This document shows positions 36,417-45,156 of a stretch of 53,196 nt of DNA, in pieces. The notes beneath the pieces are model-generated. The model searched no databases, was not told where the DNA came from, and saw only the letters and a list, made by a program, of their open reading frames with translations. A program made the translations under genes and the position numbers. How positions within the stretch are numbered: position 1 is the stretch's first letter; each line of letters opens with the position of its first letter. The stretch comes from Acidobacteriota bacterium. GTDB taxonomy: Bacteria; Aquificota; Aquificia; Aquificales; Aquificaceae. The stretch covers positions 1 through 53,196 of the forward strand of contig RFFP01000033.1 of the NCBI GenBank assembly GCA_003696155.1, read 5' to 3'.

Positions 36417-37167
36417 CCTTCTGAGGTTTTTCTCATGGAGAGATCTGCTTGACATACTTGCTGTATCCCTCCTTTTATACGGTATTATCCACTTTCTTCG
36501 GATAACCAAGGGTTTCCAGATACTAAAAGGCATAGCGGTTCTTGCTATTTTTTGGCTCTTTGCGGAAATCTTGGGCCTTAGGGTGCTTTCCTGGATATTT
36601 GAAAAGCTATGGGCTGTGAGCCTTTTTTCCCTTGTGGTCATATTCCAGCCCGAGATAAGGAAGGCTCTTGGAAGGCTTGGACAGAGGGCTGGCATTTACA
36701 CGAGCAAACCCCTAATGGAACGGGTAGTGGAAAGGGTGGTAAGGGCTTGCGGTTTCTTATCTGAAAGACAGATAGGAGCCCTTGTGGTCATAGAAAGGGG
36801 ACAGAGCATAGATAACCTGGTGGAGGGCTGTGTGCTAGTGGATAGCGTAGTCTCTGCAGAGCTAATAATTACCATATTCAACCCACTTTCTCCCCTACAC
36901 GATGGAGCAGTGGTTATAAAGGGAGACAGGCTTGCCTTTGCCTCTTGCATTCTTCCACTTTCAAGAAGCCAAGAACTGCCCAAGAAGTACGGCACAAGGC
37001 ACAGGGCTGGTCTTGGCATATCGGAGGAGAGCGACGCCCTCTGCGTAGTAGTTTCGGAGGAAACGGGGGAGATATCCCTTGCGGTGGGGGGAAAGCTCCA
37101 CAGAAACCTTGACCCTGAGATGCTGAAGGCTCTTCTAATAAAGGAGTTAAGGATTGAGAATGCTTAG
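36403..37167 (+). CDS. cdaA: Diadenylate cyclase CdaA
   Basis: Membrane enzyme making cyclic di-AMP from two ATP. It has N-terminal membrane helices (about 14-30, 37-56, 63-80), then the DAC domain with PLHDGAVVIKGD (about 163-174) and GTRHRAGLGISEESDA (about 194-209), the DGA and RHR catalytic motifs. The 254-residue length is normal. The YbbR-like gene follows with an 8-bp overlap, the same cdaA-cdaR order as in Firmicutes. Confidence 0.93.
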   Translation: MVNFDLLRFFSWRDLLDILAVSLLLYGIIHFLRITKGFQILKGIAVLAIFWLFAEILGLRVLSWIFEKLWAVSLFSLVVIFQPEIRKALGRLGQRAGIYTSKPLMERVVERVVRACGFLSERQIGALVVIERGQSIDNLVEGCVLVDSVVSAELIITIFNPLSPLHDGAVVIKGDRLAFASCILPLSRSQELPKKYGTRHRAGLGISEESDALCVVVSEETGEISLAVGGKLHRNLDPEMLKALLIKELRIENA

Positions 37168-37546
37168 AAAGTTTCTCATAAGCGATTGGCAGTACAAGCT
37201 ATTGGCGCTCCTGCTTAGCATATCCTTTTGGCTTATGCTTAACTTGGGGGAAAGGGTTAGTATAAGTGTAGAAAAGAACCTTCAGGTCATAAACAAAGAA
37301 GGTGGTATGGATTATAAGGTAGACAGAAAGAGGGTAAAGCTCAGGCTCAGGGTTATCGAGAGGCTGGTCACCGAAGAGATGATAGAGGGTATAAAGGTAT
37401 ATGCAGATGTAAAGGGGCTATCTGAGGGTGAGTACATAATAAAGGTTGATGTTTACAACCCATCAAGGTTTCTCATAGGCATAGAAAGAATAGAACCGGA
37501 CTACGTTAGGGTTAGGGTATTAAAAGCCCCCGAAGGGGGGCAGTAA
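37160..37546 (+). CDS. cdaR: YbbR-domain protein (CdaR-like)
   Basis: A 128-residue protein with one N-terminal membrane helix (LLALLLSISFWLMLNL, about 13-28) and a single extracytoplasmic YbbR domain. CdaR in other bacteria binds CdaA and tunes c-di-AMP synthesis, but has four YbbR repeats; this is a one-repeat minimal form. I chose ATG 37160 over the TTG six bases earlier. Its 3' end forms the stem of the minus-strand terminator of the A-type Fe-S carrier. Confidence 0.75.
   Translation: MLRKFLISDWQYKLLALLLSISFWLMLNLGERVSISVEKNLQVINKEGGMDYKVDRKRVKLRLRVIERLVTEEMIEGIKVYADVKGLSEGEYIIKVDVYNPSRFLIGIERIEPDYVRVRVLKAPEGGQ
37522..37541 (-). terminator. Rho-independent terminator for the A-type carrier gene
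   Basis: Reading the minus strand, GCCCCC and GGGGGC arms enclose a CTTC-type loop and are followed directly by TTTTAATA. It begins 9 bases after the stop of the gene at 37550. It overlaps the last codons of the convergent YbbR gene. Confidence 0.75.
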
Positions 37547-37549
37547 AGT

Positions 37550-37894
37550 TCATCCGCAGGAGAAGGAGCTACCACAACCGCAGGAACCAGTCGCGTTGGG
37601 ATTCCTTATGGTGAAACCACCGCCCATAAAGTCCATGACGTAGTCTAGCTCAGCGTTGTTCACGTAAGGCATAGAAAACTGATCTATGGCGATCCTAAGA
37701 CCGCCGTATTCAAAGACGTTGTCTCCTTCCTCTATGGTATCGTCAAAGCCCATAGCGTACTGGAATCCGGAGCATCCACCAGGGACAACCCTTATCCTCA
37801 GTACGGGCTCTGATATGTTGTTCTCCTGAGCAATCCTCAGGACCTCCTGCACGGCCTTTTCCGTTGCGAAAAAGTTAAATCCTACTTTCTGCAT
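37550..37894 (-). CDS. erpA: A-type iron-sulfur carrier (IscA/ErpA)
   Basis: Delivers Fe-S clusters to target proteins. The 114-residue protein has the three conserved cysteines: one in PGGCSGFQY (about 41) and two in GSCGCGSSF (about 104-106), plus a last Cys in FSCG. A strong Shine-Dalgarno (AAAGGAGG) lies upstream and TATACT further up on the minus strand. A rho-independent terminator follows. IscA, ErpA and SufA cannot be separated by sequence alone, so the symbol is tentative. Confidence 0.88.
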   Translation of the reverse strand: MQKVGFNFFATEKAVQEVLRIAQENNISEPVLRIRVVPGGCSGFQYAMGFDDTIEEGDNVFEYGGLRIAIDQFSMPYVNNAELDYVMDFMGGGFTIRNPNATGSCGCGSSFSCG

Positions 37895-37978
37895 AATTAA
37901 CCTCCTTTAAAAGTTTTTTGCTAAAGTATATGATAGGCGGTGTAGGGGGCTTTTCAAGGGGAGGCTTTATGACGCTTA

Positions 37979-38422
37979 TCAAATAGTGGTTTCAGCTCTG
38001 TTTATAAGCCAAAAGACTATCCCAAGGGCAAGCACCAAAAGGGCAAGCACTATAAGCTCTTCGTGTTTTTCTGGAGTAAGAGAAAGAATTAGAACCTTCC
38101 TTATAACAGCCGCAAGAGCCACGCTCAAGAAGACCTTTATGCTTATGGTTCCTCCTTTCAGACGTCTAAGCTCCCCCAATAGCAGTTCAGAAATGGCATA
38201 AAGCACAAGTATGGAACCGAGGATGCTAAGACCACCACGTTCAATGGGCAACTGCCCTATAAGGACCATGTAGAACTCATAGATTATCCAAACCATAAGG
38301 AAGATACCCACACCAAAGAGTGTAAGCACTACAAAGGCATCAAAGAGGTAGGAAATACCCTCAAGGCCAAAGATGAGAAGCCTTATATATTTGTTTTGCA
38401 CAGTGTTATTTTTACGCTCCAT
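37979..38422 (-). CDS. PsiE-like membrane protein
   Basis: A 147-residue protein with four predicted membrane helices (about 22-48, 65-80, 92-112, 122-140), matching the phosphate-starvation-inducible PsiE family in length and in the segment ISIKVFLSVALAAVIRKVL. The biochemical role is unknown. The start lies seven bases after TATGAT on the minus strand with no Shine-Dalgarno, so a leaderless mRNA is likely. Confidence 0.7.
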   Translation of the reverse strand: MERKNNTVQNKYIRLLIFGLEGISYLFDAFVVLTLFGVGIFLMVWIIYEFYMVLIGQLPIERGGLSILGSILVLYAISELLLGELRRLKGGTISIKVFLSVALAAVIRKVLILSLTPEKHEELIVLALLVLALGIVFWLINRAETTI

Positions 38423-38456
38423 AGTTTATATCATAAATGGGTTAGGGTTTAAAACA

Positions 38457-38462
38457 TATAAT
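38457..38462 (+). promoter_or_regulatory. -10 element of folE
   Basis: TATAAT ends eight bases before ATG 38471 and two before ATG 38465. Initiation about seven bases downstream would fall at 38469-38471, favouring the later ATG in a leaderless message. Confidence 0.45.
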
Positions 38463-38470
38463 GTATGCTC

Positions 38471-39031
38471 ATGGCCATAGACAAGGAAAAGATAAGGCAG
38501 GCTGTTAGGCTATTTTTGGAAGGCATAGGTGAGGACCCTAATAGGGAGGGTTTGAAGGAAACACCCGAGAGGGTGGCACGCATGTGGGAGGAGTTTGAAG
38601 AAAAGAGGGACTTTGACTTTAAGCTCTTTGAGGAGTTCGGTGCATACAACGAAATGGTGCTGGTTAAGGACATAACCGTTTATTCTCTATGTGAACACCA
38701 CCTTCTGCCCTTTTTTGGCAAGGCACACATAGCCTATATACCCGACGGTATAATATGCGGGCTTTCTAAGCTTGTAAGGACGGTAAGAGCCTTCTCTCTA
38801 AGGCCTCAGGTTCAAGAGAGGCTGACAAACGAGATAGCGGATTTTCTGAATGAGCAGTTAAATCCCAAGGGAGTAGCGGTGGTTCTAGAGATGGAGCACC
38901 TATGTATGTCCATGAGAGGGGTAATGTCTCCTGGGCATCTCACCATCACATCAGCCCTAAGGGGTCTTTTCCTCAACGACCTTAGGACAAGGGAGGAGTT
39001 TCTAAAGCTCATAGGTAAAATATCTTTATGA
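38471..39031 (+). CDS. folE: GTP cyclohydrolase I
   Basis: First enzyme of tetrahydrofolate synthesis, GTP to dihydroneopterin triphosphate. It has the N-terminal [16 protein letters not shown], zinc ligands in [10 protein letters not shown] (Cys and His) and in [10 protein letters not shown] (Cys), and the catalytic [10 protein letters not shown]. From ATG 38471 it has 186 residues. It overlaps lpxI by 4 bp. folP lies 2 kb away, so folate genes are near but not contiguous. Confidence 0.95.
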   Translation: MAIDKEKIRQAVRLFLEGIGEDPNREGLKETPERVARMWEEFEEKRDFDFKLFEEFGAYNEMVLVKDITVYSLCEHHLLPFFGKAHIAYIPDGIICGLSKLVRTVRAFSLRPQVQERLTNEIADFLNEQLNPKGVAVVLEMEHLCMSMRGVMSPGHLTITSALRGLFLNDLRTREEFLKLIGKISL

Positions 39032-39810
39032 AGGTTTGCCTCATAGCCGGCTCGGGTGAACTCCCAAGGGTTTTTTTTAGAGAAGCCCTGAAGGCAGGGG
39101 TTGAGGTCTTTGTGATAGGTATAAGGGGTATAACGGACCTGCATGTAGACCAGTACATACCGCTGGGCAAGGTAGAGAGGCTCGTAAAGACATTACAGAA
39201 GGAAGGTATCAAAGATATAGTTATGCTTGGAAAGTTTGAGCACAGCCTTCTCTTTTCCCATCTTCTCACCTTGGACAGCCTAGCAATTAAGATACTCCAG
39301 AGGGCAAGGGACAGAAAACCTCAGACCCTCATAAAGACCTTTATAGAAGAGCTTGCAAGCATAGGCTTTAACTTTCCAGACCCAAGGCCTTACTTGGAGG
39401 CAATCCTTGCACCAGCTGGCAGGATGGGATCCGTTGAACCTTCAGCTGAGGCTATGGAGGATGGGCTTTGGGGTTTCCCCATAGCCAAGGAGCTGGCAAG
39501 CCTGGACGTAGGTCAGACCCTTGTGGTTAAGGATAAGGCTGTGGTGAGCGTGGAGGCTATGGAGGGCACCCAAAAGACCATAGAGAGGGCAGGAGAGCTT
39601 GCGGGCAAAGGTTGCAGGGTCATAAAGGTTGCCCGCAGGTCCCAGGACTTCAGGATTGATGTGCCCACCGTTGGACCCAAGACCGTAGAGGCTATAAAGA
39701 AGATAAGGGGCGATGCTCTCTTTGTTGAGGCAGGCAAGATATACCTAATTGACAGAGAAAAGCTTGTTAAACTCGCGGACAAACACGGTATTGCGGTTTA
39801 CGGCCTTTGA
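39028..39810 (+). CDS. lpxI: UDP-2,3-diacylglucosamine pyrophosphatase LpxI
   Basis: Fourth step of lipid A synthesis, UDP-diacylglucosamine to lipid X. It begins [15 protein letters not shown] and has the LpxI-diagnostic [19 protein letters not shown] (core PLGKVERLV) and the C-terminal [11 protein letters not shown] and [13 protein letters not shown]. The 260-residue length is normal. It shows an outer membrane with lipopolysaccharide. It overlaps folE by 4 bp and is convergent with the ABC exporter (13-bp overlap). Confidence 0.92.
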   Translation: MKVCLIAGSGELPRVFFREALKAGVEVFVIGIRGITDLHVDQYIPLGKVERLVKTLQKEGIKDIVMLGKFEHSLLFSHLLTLDSLAIKILQRARDRKPQTLIKTFIEELASIGFNFPDPRPYLEAILAPAGRMGSVEPSAEAMEDGLWGFPIAKELASLDVGQTLVVKDKAVVSVEAMEGTQKTIERAGELAGKGCRVIKVARRSQDFRIDVPTVGPKTVEAIKKIRGDALFVEAGKIYLIDREKLVKLADKHGIAVYGL

Positions 39811-41483
39811 AGGAAGAAGTCTATAGCTTCCTTGGGTTTTCCTTCGAAAACGGGTGTGCCTTCGCCAAAGACAAAGACCCTATCGCACCTTCTTATGTTT
39901 GAAAACCTATGAGCTACCAGAATAACAGTACTTCCACGGAAGAAGCTAAGGAGGTTTTCCAGCACTTCCTCCTCCTTTTTCGCATCTAAGGCTGATGTTA
40001 CCTCATCCAAAAGAAGAAGGTCCGCATCCCTAAGAAAAACCCTCGCAAGGGCAAGTCTCTGCCTTTCTCCACCGGATAGGGTCCTATGGCTTACCCATTG
40101 TTCTAAGTCCTTCACAAAATCACAGCAGGCAAGCCTCAGAGCTTCCCACAGCTCCTCATCGGTGGCATTGGACCTTGAGATAAGGAGGTTCTCCCTGACC
40201 GTTCCCGGATACACAAAGGGTTCCTGAGAGAGGTATTGCACCCTAGACCTCAAGCAGGTTCTGTTTATATCTTTTAGTTCAACTCCGTTAATTCTAAGGC
40301 TACCTTCGTAGGGCAACAGCCCCGCAAGAACCTTCAAAAAGCTACTCTTACCTGAGCCCGTCTCCCCCATTATGCCCACCTTTTCACCCCTTGATATCTC
40401 TATGCTTACATCCCTAATAAGCTCCTGACCGTTCACACGCACTACCAACCCTGAGGCTTTTATGTCCTTGATGGGTCCACCCAATTCCAACCTGCCTTCC
40501 TTCTCTTCGGGAAGGCTGAGGAGCTCCCTTATCCTCTCAAGAACGGGCAAGGAAGCCCTGAGCTCCATTATGCCCTTCTGAGTCTCCACAAGAGGTCTTT
40601 GCAGAAAGACAAGGGCGGTAATATAGGATATGAAATCACCCGCTGTAAGCGCGCCCTCCACAACCCTATAGCCACCGTAAAGTATGACCATGGCAACCGC
40701 CGAATAACCAAAGGTATAGTTAAAGACGGAGTTTATAGCAAAGTAGAGCTCAGACTTGAAGCTAGAGTAGAAAAGCCTTCTGTTTAGTTCTGAAAATATG
40801 CCCTGAAACCTTCTCTCCGCACCTAAGCTCCTTATGCTTTCAAAGCCTCCAAAGGAGCTAAAGACCTTATCGGAGATGTCCGCGTAGCCCTCCTGAGACC
40901 TTCTAACGTGCTTGCCTCTCTTTCCCCCAAAGTATCTGACCGCAAGAGTGAGCACGGGAAGCAGGAAGAGCATCAAAAGGGTCAGAAGCCAATCCCTGTA
41001 AAGAAGCACACCCACTAGGAAGAGAACAGAAAAGGGTTCACGTATTATCTTTATAGAATAAGATCCTATTAGGTTTCTGTAGAGGTTCATATCCGATAGC
41101 ATCTTAGATAGGAACTCTCCGGGTGGTACCCTGAGAAATACGGAGTAGTCCACTCTTAAGAGCCTGATGAAGGCTTCCTCTCTGAGTCTTTGCATCTCCC
41201 TTTCCGTATAGAGGTTAGAAAAGAAGCTTACGGTAAAGCTCCCAAGCTGGGCAACCAGGACAAAAGCCATAAGTTTGAGTATGGTGAACACCAACTCCTC
41301 CCCCTCTTTTAGAAAAAAGACCCTGTCAACCAAGGACTTGACCACAAGACTTACGCCCGCCGTCCCCCCAGCTTCAAGGACGGAACCTACTAAACTTAGA
41401 AGAACCAAAAGCCAGTAAGCTTTAAGCCTTAGTAAGAGCCACTTTACATTTTCCACAGAGGGAAATATTTTAATACCAGCCAT
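39798..41483 (-). CDS. MsbA-like ABC exporter
   Basis: Half-transporter of 561 residues: an N-terminal six-helix ABC membrane domain (to about 310) and a nucleotide-binding domain with Walker A GETGSGKS (about 369-376), Q-loop LSQEPF, signature LSGGERQRLALARVF (about 463-477), Walker B LLLLDEVTSALD and H-loop VAHR. It could flip lipid A (MsbA), fitting its place beside lpxI, or export another hydrophobic substrate. Its ATG overlaps the ATG of the divergent small gene inside one CATG. Confidence 0.88.
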   Translation of the reverse strand: MAGIKIFPSVENVKWLLLRLKAYWLLVLLSLVGSVLEAGGTAGVSLVVKSLVDRVFFLKEGEELVFTILKLMAFVLVAQLGSFTVSFFSNLYTEREMQRLREEAFIRLLRVDYSVFLRVPPGEFLSKMLSDMNLYRNLIGSYSIKIIREPFSVLFLVGVLLYRDWLLTLLMLFLLPVLTLAVRYFGGKRGKHVRRSQEGYADISDKVFSSFGGFESIRSLGAERRFQGIFSELNRRLFYSSFKSELYFAINSVFNYTFGYSAVAMVILYGGYRVVEGALTAGDFISYITALVFLQRPLVETQKGIMELRASLPVLERIRELLSLPEEKEGRLELGGPIKDIKASGLVVRVNGQELIRDVSIEISRGEKVGIMGETGSGKSSFLKVLAGLLPYEGSLRINGVELKDINRTCLRSRVQYLSQEPFVYPGTVRENLLISRSNATDEELWEALRLACCDFVKDLEQWVSHRTLSGGERQRLALARVFLRDADLLLLDEVTSALDAKKEEEVLENLLSFFRGSTVILVAHRFSNIRRCDRVFVFGEGTPVFEGKPKEAIDFFLQRP

Positions 41484-41718
41484 GGTAAAGTGGGTTCTGG
41501 GCCTACTTATAGCCTTTTTGTTAATTGATCACCTGTGGATTCATCTCGGTGGTCCGATGATAGAAAAGGTAAGAGGGGAGTATAGGGAAGGTCTAGAAAA
41601 GGTGGTCAAGGAAGGTGAGAGGGTTGAGTTAGAGCAGACCCATAGAAAAAGCATAATAGATGGGCTCATAGAAAAGGCTAAGAAATTCCTCAAAAAGGAG
41701 GAGAAGAAGGATGGGTGA
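41482..41718 (+). CDS. Small membrane-anchored protein
   Basis: A 78-residue protein with one N-terminal hydrophobic helix (WVLGLLIAFLLIDHLWI, about 4-20) and a strongly charged, probably coiled-coil tail rich in Glu and Lys. I do not recognise the family. Its start codon overlaps that of the divergent ABC exporter. It overlaps ribBA by 8 bp, with GGAG before the ribBA start inside it, so it is probably translated to some extent. Confidence 0.65.
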   Translation: MVKWVLGLLIAFLLIDHLWIHLGGPMIEKVRGEYREGLEKVVKEGERVELEQTHRKSIIDGLIEKAKKFLKKEEKKDG

Positions 41719-42922
41719 GTACAAGTTTAACACCATAGAGGAAGCCCTAGAAGATATATCTCAGGGAAAGATGGTTATCGTTGTGGATGACCCAGATAGG
41801 GAAAACGAGGGTGACCTTGTGATGGCTGCGGAGAAGGTGACCCCAGAGGCTATAAACTTTATGGCAAAGTACGGGAGGGGTCTTATATGTCTATCCCTCA
41901 CACCGGAAAGGTGCGAGGAGCTAGACCTCCACCCTATGACCGCAAGAAACACGGACCCAAAGGGAACCTACTTCTGCGTCTCCATAGATGCCCATCCTAA
42001 GTTTGGAACCACCACGGGCATATCCGCCTTTGATAGGGCTGTAACTATAAAACTTGCAGTAAGTCCAGAGGCTAAACCTTCGGATTTCTTAAGGCCTGGG
42101 CATGTCTTTCCCTTAAAGGCAAAGCCGGGAGGTGTTCTTGAAAGGGCAGGGCATACAGAGGCTTCTGTGGACCTTGCAAGGCTCGCAGGTCTCTATCCTG
42201 CGGGTGTCATATGCGAGGTTATGAAAGATGACGGCACAATGGCAAGGCTTGATGACCTGATTGACTTTGCAAAAAGGTTCAACCTCAAGATAATAACCAT
42301 TGCGGACCTCATACGCTATAGGCTGAAGAGGGAAAGGCTCGTGGTCAGAGAAGCTACCGCCAACCTTCCCACAAGATACGGCTTTTTCAAGATACATGCC
42401 TACAAGCATGTGCTCACGGGGGAGGAACAAGTAGCGCTTACCATGGGAGAGTGGCATGAGGATGAGCCCGTGCTTGTTAGAGTTCATTCCGAGTGCCTTA
42501 CTGGGGATGTTTTCAAGTCCCTAAGGTGCGACTGTAGGTCTCAACTTGAGTCCGCAATGGAGGCCATAGCTCAGGAGGGTAAGGGCGTTCTTGTCTACAT
42601 AATGGGCCATGAGGGTAGGGGCATAGGTATAGTGAATAAGATAAAGGCTTACCATCTTCAAGATATGGGATACGATACAGTGGAAGCCAACGAGAAGGTG
42701 GGCTATCCTGCGGACCTCAGGGAGTACGGTGTGGGAGTTCAGATACTTCTAGACCTAGGGGTAAGAAAGATGAGGCTACTTACCAACAACCCGAGAAAGA
42801 TAGTAGCACTAGAGGGTTATGGGCTTGAAGTGGTAGAAAGAGTACCCCTGAAGGTTCAAGCCTGCGAACACAATCAGAGGTATTTGGAAGCAAAAAAGCT
42901 CAAGTTGGGACACATGCTATAG
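41711..42922 (+). CDS. ribBA: DHBP synthase / GTP cyclohydrolase II
   Basis: Bifunctional riboflavin enzyme of 403 residues. The RibB domain has DDPDRENEGDLVMAAE (about 26-41) and RPGHVFPL and ERAGHTEAS (about 141-149). The RibA domain from about 205 has HSECLTGDVFKSLRCDCRSQL with the zinc cysteines (core LTGDVFKSLRCDC) and MGHEGRGIGI. All catalytic motifs of both halves are present. A Shine-Dalgarno lies in the end of the small gene before it. It is convergent with the histidine kinase, overlapping by 6 bp. Confidence 0.96.
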   Translation: MGEYKFNTIEEALEDISQGKMVIVVDDPDRENEGDLVMAAEKVTPEAINFMAKYGRGLICLSLTPERCEELDLHPMTARNTDPKGTYFCVSIDAHPKFGTTTGISAFDRAVTIKLAVSPEAKPSDFLRPGHVFPLKAKPGGVLERAGHTEASVDLARLAGLYPAGVICEVMKDDGTMARLDDLIDFAKRFNLKIITIADLIRYRLKRERLVVREATANLPTRYGFFKIHAYKHVLTGEEQVALTMGEWHEDEPVLVRVHSECLTGDVFKSLRCDCRSQLESAMEAIAQEGKGVLVYIMGHEGRGIGIVNKIKAYHLQDMGYDTVEANEKVGYPADLREYGVGVQILLDLGVRKMRLLTNNPRKIVALEGYGLEVVERVPLKVQACEHNQRYLEAKKLKLGHML

Positions 42923-43903
42923 TATAGGCAGATATACCCTAAAGGTGCTTCCCCTTCCTTCGGAACTTTCCACATCAACCCTTCCTCCGTGGGATAGTGC
43001 TATATGTTTGGCTATAGAAAGGCCAAGCCCTGTACCACCCAGCTCTTTGGAGCGTGATGGGTCCACCCTGTAAAAGCGGTCAAAGATGAAGGGTATATGC
43101 TCCTTGGGTATGCCTATACCCGTATCCTCCACCTCTATGACCGCATGTCCCTCCTGCATGAAAGAGCCTACCCTGACCTTTCCACCCTTCCTGTTGTACT
43201 TTATACCGTTGTCAACAAGATTCTTCAACAGCAAAAAGAGCTTGTCCTTGTCGCCGCTAAGCATAAAACCCTCTTCCACCAAGTTCTCAAGGCTTACATC
43301 CCTCATCTGAGCTTCTTCCGAAAGAAAGTCAAAGACATCCTCTACGAGAGATCTCAGGCTAAAGGTTTCCCTTTTAAGCCTTTCCTCTCCAGATTCGAGC
43401 TTGGTTATTATTAGGAGGTCTTCGACCAAATTTCTCATGTCCTCTACACGCCTGATGGCTCTCTCTAAAAAGGTCTTCTTTTCTTCCCTGTCCTCCTCCT
43501 CATAGAGGGTTTCTAGGATGCTTTTGAGTACTGCGATGGGGGTTTTAAGCTCGTGGGATACGTTGGCAACAAACTCCCTCTTTGACCTTTCATAGCGCTT
43601 GAGCTCCGTTATATCCGTGCATCTTACCACGACCATATCGCTACCCACAAAGGTGTAGAGGGAATAATCCCTATGGCCATGGTAAAAATTGCACACCTTA
43701 GCCTTTCCGTTGGAAAAGGTTTCCGCAAGACAGCTCACCACGCTCAAGTTACCTATACACTCGTAGTAGGGTCTGTTTTCGTAATTCTCCTTTATAAGGC
43801 CCCTTCTTATGAGAAAGTCGTTGCAAAAGAGCACAAGTCCCTGTCTGTCTATCAACAGATAACCCTCCTCCACCTGGTTGAGAAACTCCTTAAGAAAGCT
43901 CAT
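42917..43903 (-). CDS. PhoR-like sensor histidine kinase
   Basis: A 328-residue kinase with an N-terminal PAS-like domain (about 5-100), H-box FVANVSHELKTPIAVL with His117, N-box NLVDNGIKYN, G1 DTGIGIP, F-box IFDRFYRVD and G2 GTGLGLSIAKHI. It has no membrane helix, so it may be a soluble sensor or bind a membrane partner. PhoR-like kinases usually pair with PhoB; no response regulator is adjacent. It overlaps purK by 14 bp. A PsiE-like gene lies 5 kb away, which would fit phosphate control but does not show it. Confidence 0.87.
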   Translation of the reverse strand: MSFLKEFLNQVEEGYLLIDRQGLVLFCNDFLIRRGLIKENYENRPYYECIGNLSVVSCLAETFSNGKAKVCNFYHGHRDYSLYTFVGSDMVVVRCTDITELKRYERSKREFVANVSHELKTPIAVLKSILETLYEEEDREEKKTFLERAIRRVEDMRNLVEDLLIITKLESGEERLKRETFSLRSLVEDVFDFLSEEAQMRDVSLENLVEEGFMLSGDKDKLFLLLKNLVDNGIKYNRKGGKVRVGSFMQEGHAVIEVEDTGIGIPKEHIPFIFDRFYRVDPSRSKELGGTGLGLSIAKHIALSHGGRVDVESSEGRGSTFRVYLPIL

Positions 43904-44972
43904 GATGGTAAATCACTTCTAGGAGCCTTTCTATCTTCTCCTCAACTTCTTGTTCTGTGCTTGCGACCACATTCACGTGCCCTACCTTTCTTCTTGGCTT
44001 TTTATCCTTGCCATACCAATATAGCTTGGCACCTTCAACGGAGAGAAGAGCCTGCAAATCAAGCTCTTCAAGGGAGAGCCCTAAGATGTTGACCATACCG
44101 GAAGGGCTCTTTAGCTTGGTAGAGCCCAAGGGCAGACCACATACAGCCCTAAGAAGGTTTTCAAACTGGGATGTATAAGACCCGTCAAGGCTGTAGTGTC
44201 CCGTATTGTGGGGTCTTGGTGCCATCTCGTTTATAAGAACTTTACCATCCCATGTGTAGAAGAACTCCACCGCCAAAAGACCAACAATGCTAAGCTCTTC
44301 CATAAGGTAGAGGACTATCTGATTTGCCTCATCTATGGAAAAGCCCCTGGTGAAGTTGTACAGAAGTATGCCCTTGTCATGGCGGTTTATGGTGAGAGGA
44401 TAGAGTTTAGTATTGCCCTTCTTGTCCCTTACACCGATTACCGAAAACTCAAAGCTAAAGTCAACCAACCTCTCCACAACAAACTTCTCTCCTTCCTTGT
44501 GGTTTTTGAATACCTGATGGAGGTCTTCCAGACTGTCTATCCTGTACTGACCCCTACCATCGTAGCCAAGCCTTTCCGCCTTTAAGATACAAGGGAAACC
44601 AAAGTCTTTTACCGTTGGAGATAAACCGCTGTAGTCCGCAACTGTAAACTCAGGTATGGGAAGCCCTTTCCTTCTGTAAAACTCCTTCTCCTCTATCCTG
44701 CTTCTCTTTACCTCTAGTATGCTAAGGGATGGTGTGGTAAGGTCATAAAGCTCCTCAAGGAGCTCCTCATGAATGTGTTCAAACTCGTAGGTTATAAGGT
44801 CGCACCATCTTATAAAATCTCTCACCCGCTCTGGGGGAAACCATAGGTCTGCTACCCTGCTGGCGGGAGCCCCTGGATCCTTATCAAGAACTGCAAACTC
44901 AAGACCCAGCCTCCTGCCCTCAAGGATGGTCATCCATCCCAGCTGACCACCGCCCAGTATACCAACCCGCAT
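43890..44972 (-). CDS. purK: N5-CAIR synthetase
   Basis: ATP-grasp enzyme converting AIR and bicarbonate to N5-carboxy-AIR in purine synthesis. It begins RVGILGGGQLGWM and has LKAERLGYDGRGQY (about 129-142), VERLVDFSFEFSVI and EMAPRPHNTGHY (about 255-266). The 360-residue length is normal. On the minus strand TATAAT (44979-44984) ends six bases before the ATG with no Shine-Dalgarno, and this -10 lies on the stop region of the cas6 relic. purE is not adjacent. Confidence 0.95.
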   Translation of the reverse strand: MRVGILGGGQLGWMTILEGRRLGLEFAVLDKDPGAPASRVADLWFPPERVRDFIRWCDLITYEFEHIHEELLEELYDLTTPSLSILEVKRSRIEEKEFYRRKGLPIPEFTVADYSGLSPTVKDFGFPCILKAERLGYDGRGQYRIDSLEDLHQVFKNHKEGEKFVVERLVDFSFEFSVIGVRDKKGNTKLYPLTINRHDKGILLYNFTRGFSIDEANQIVLYLMEELSIVGLLAVEFFYTWDGKVLINEMAPRPHNTGHYSLDGSYTSQFENLLRAVCGLPLGSTKLKSPSGMVNILGLSLEELDLQALLSVEGAKLYWYGKDKKPRRKVGHVNVVASTEQEVEEKIERLLEVIYHHELS

Positions 44973-44978
44973 AAGAAA

Positions 44979-44984
44979 ATTATA
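44979..44984 (-). promoter_or_regulatory. -10 element of purK in the tail of the cas6 relic
   Basis: TATAAT on the minus strand, six bases before the purK ATG. It overlaps the relic's last Leu and stop codons (TTATAA). No -35 consensus at 17 bp. Confidence 0.5.
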
Positions 44985-45156
44985 AGACCTCTAAGTATCC
45001 AAAGCCCTGACCCGTCCTGTAGCCAAGCCCAAACTGGTAGACAAACTTAAGGAGCCGTGGGTTGTCCGTCTCTATCTTAAAGGCACCAACAAAGCCCCTA
45101 AAGCTCTCAGCCTGAAACTTGAAGAAAGAAAACTTCGGGTTGTAGCCCTTAAGTTG
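44980..45156 (-). pseudogene. cas6: C-terminal relic of a second cas6
   Basis: 58 open codons on the minus strand without a start. They read LKGYNPKF, SFRGFVGAF, LLKFVYQFGLGYRTGQGFGY and LEV before the stop. The intact Cas6 at 10359 has IKGYEPKF, YLRGFVGEF, VMKFVYQYGLGVRTGQGFGY and LQV in the same order and spacing. The frame is cut by TAG (45157-45159) inside a CRISPR-repeat-like sequence. It is the end of another cas6, different enough from the intact gene not to be a recent copy. purK starts 7 bp downstream. Confidence 0.85.

Noticed and set aside
37526-37541. GC-rich hairpin as a plus-strand terminator for cdaA-cdaR
   Set aside because: On the plus strand no T-run follows; only the minus-strand reading has the T-run, so it was assigned to the A-type carrier gene.
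43086-43414. Plus-strand ORFs opposite the histidine kinase
   Set aside because: Shadows of the kinase catalytic domain; no start signals and no conserved residues.
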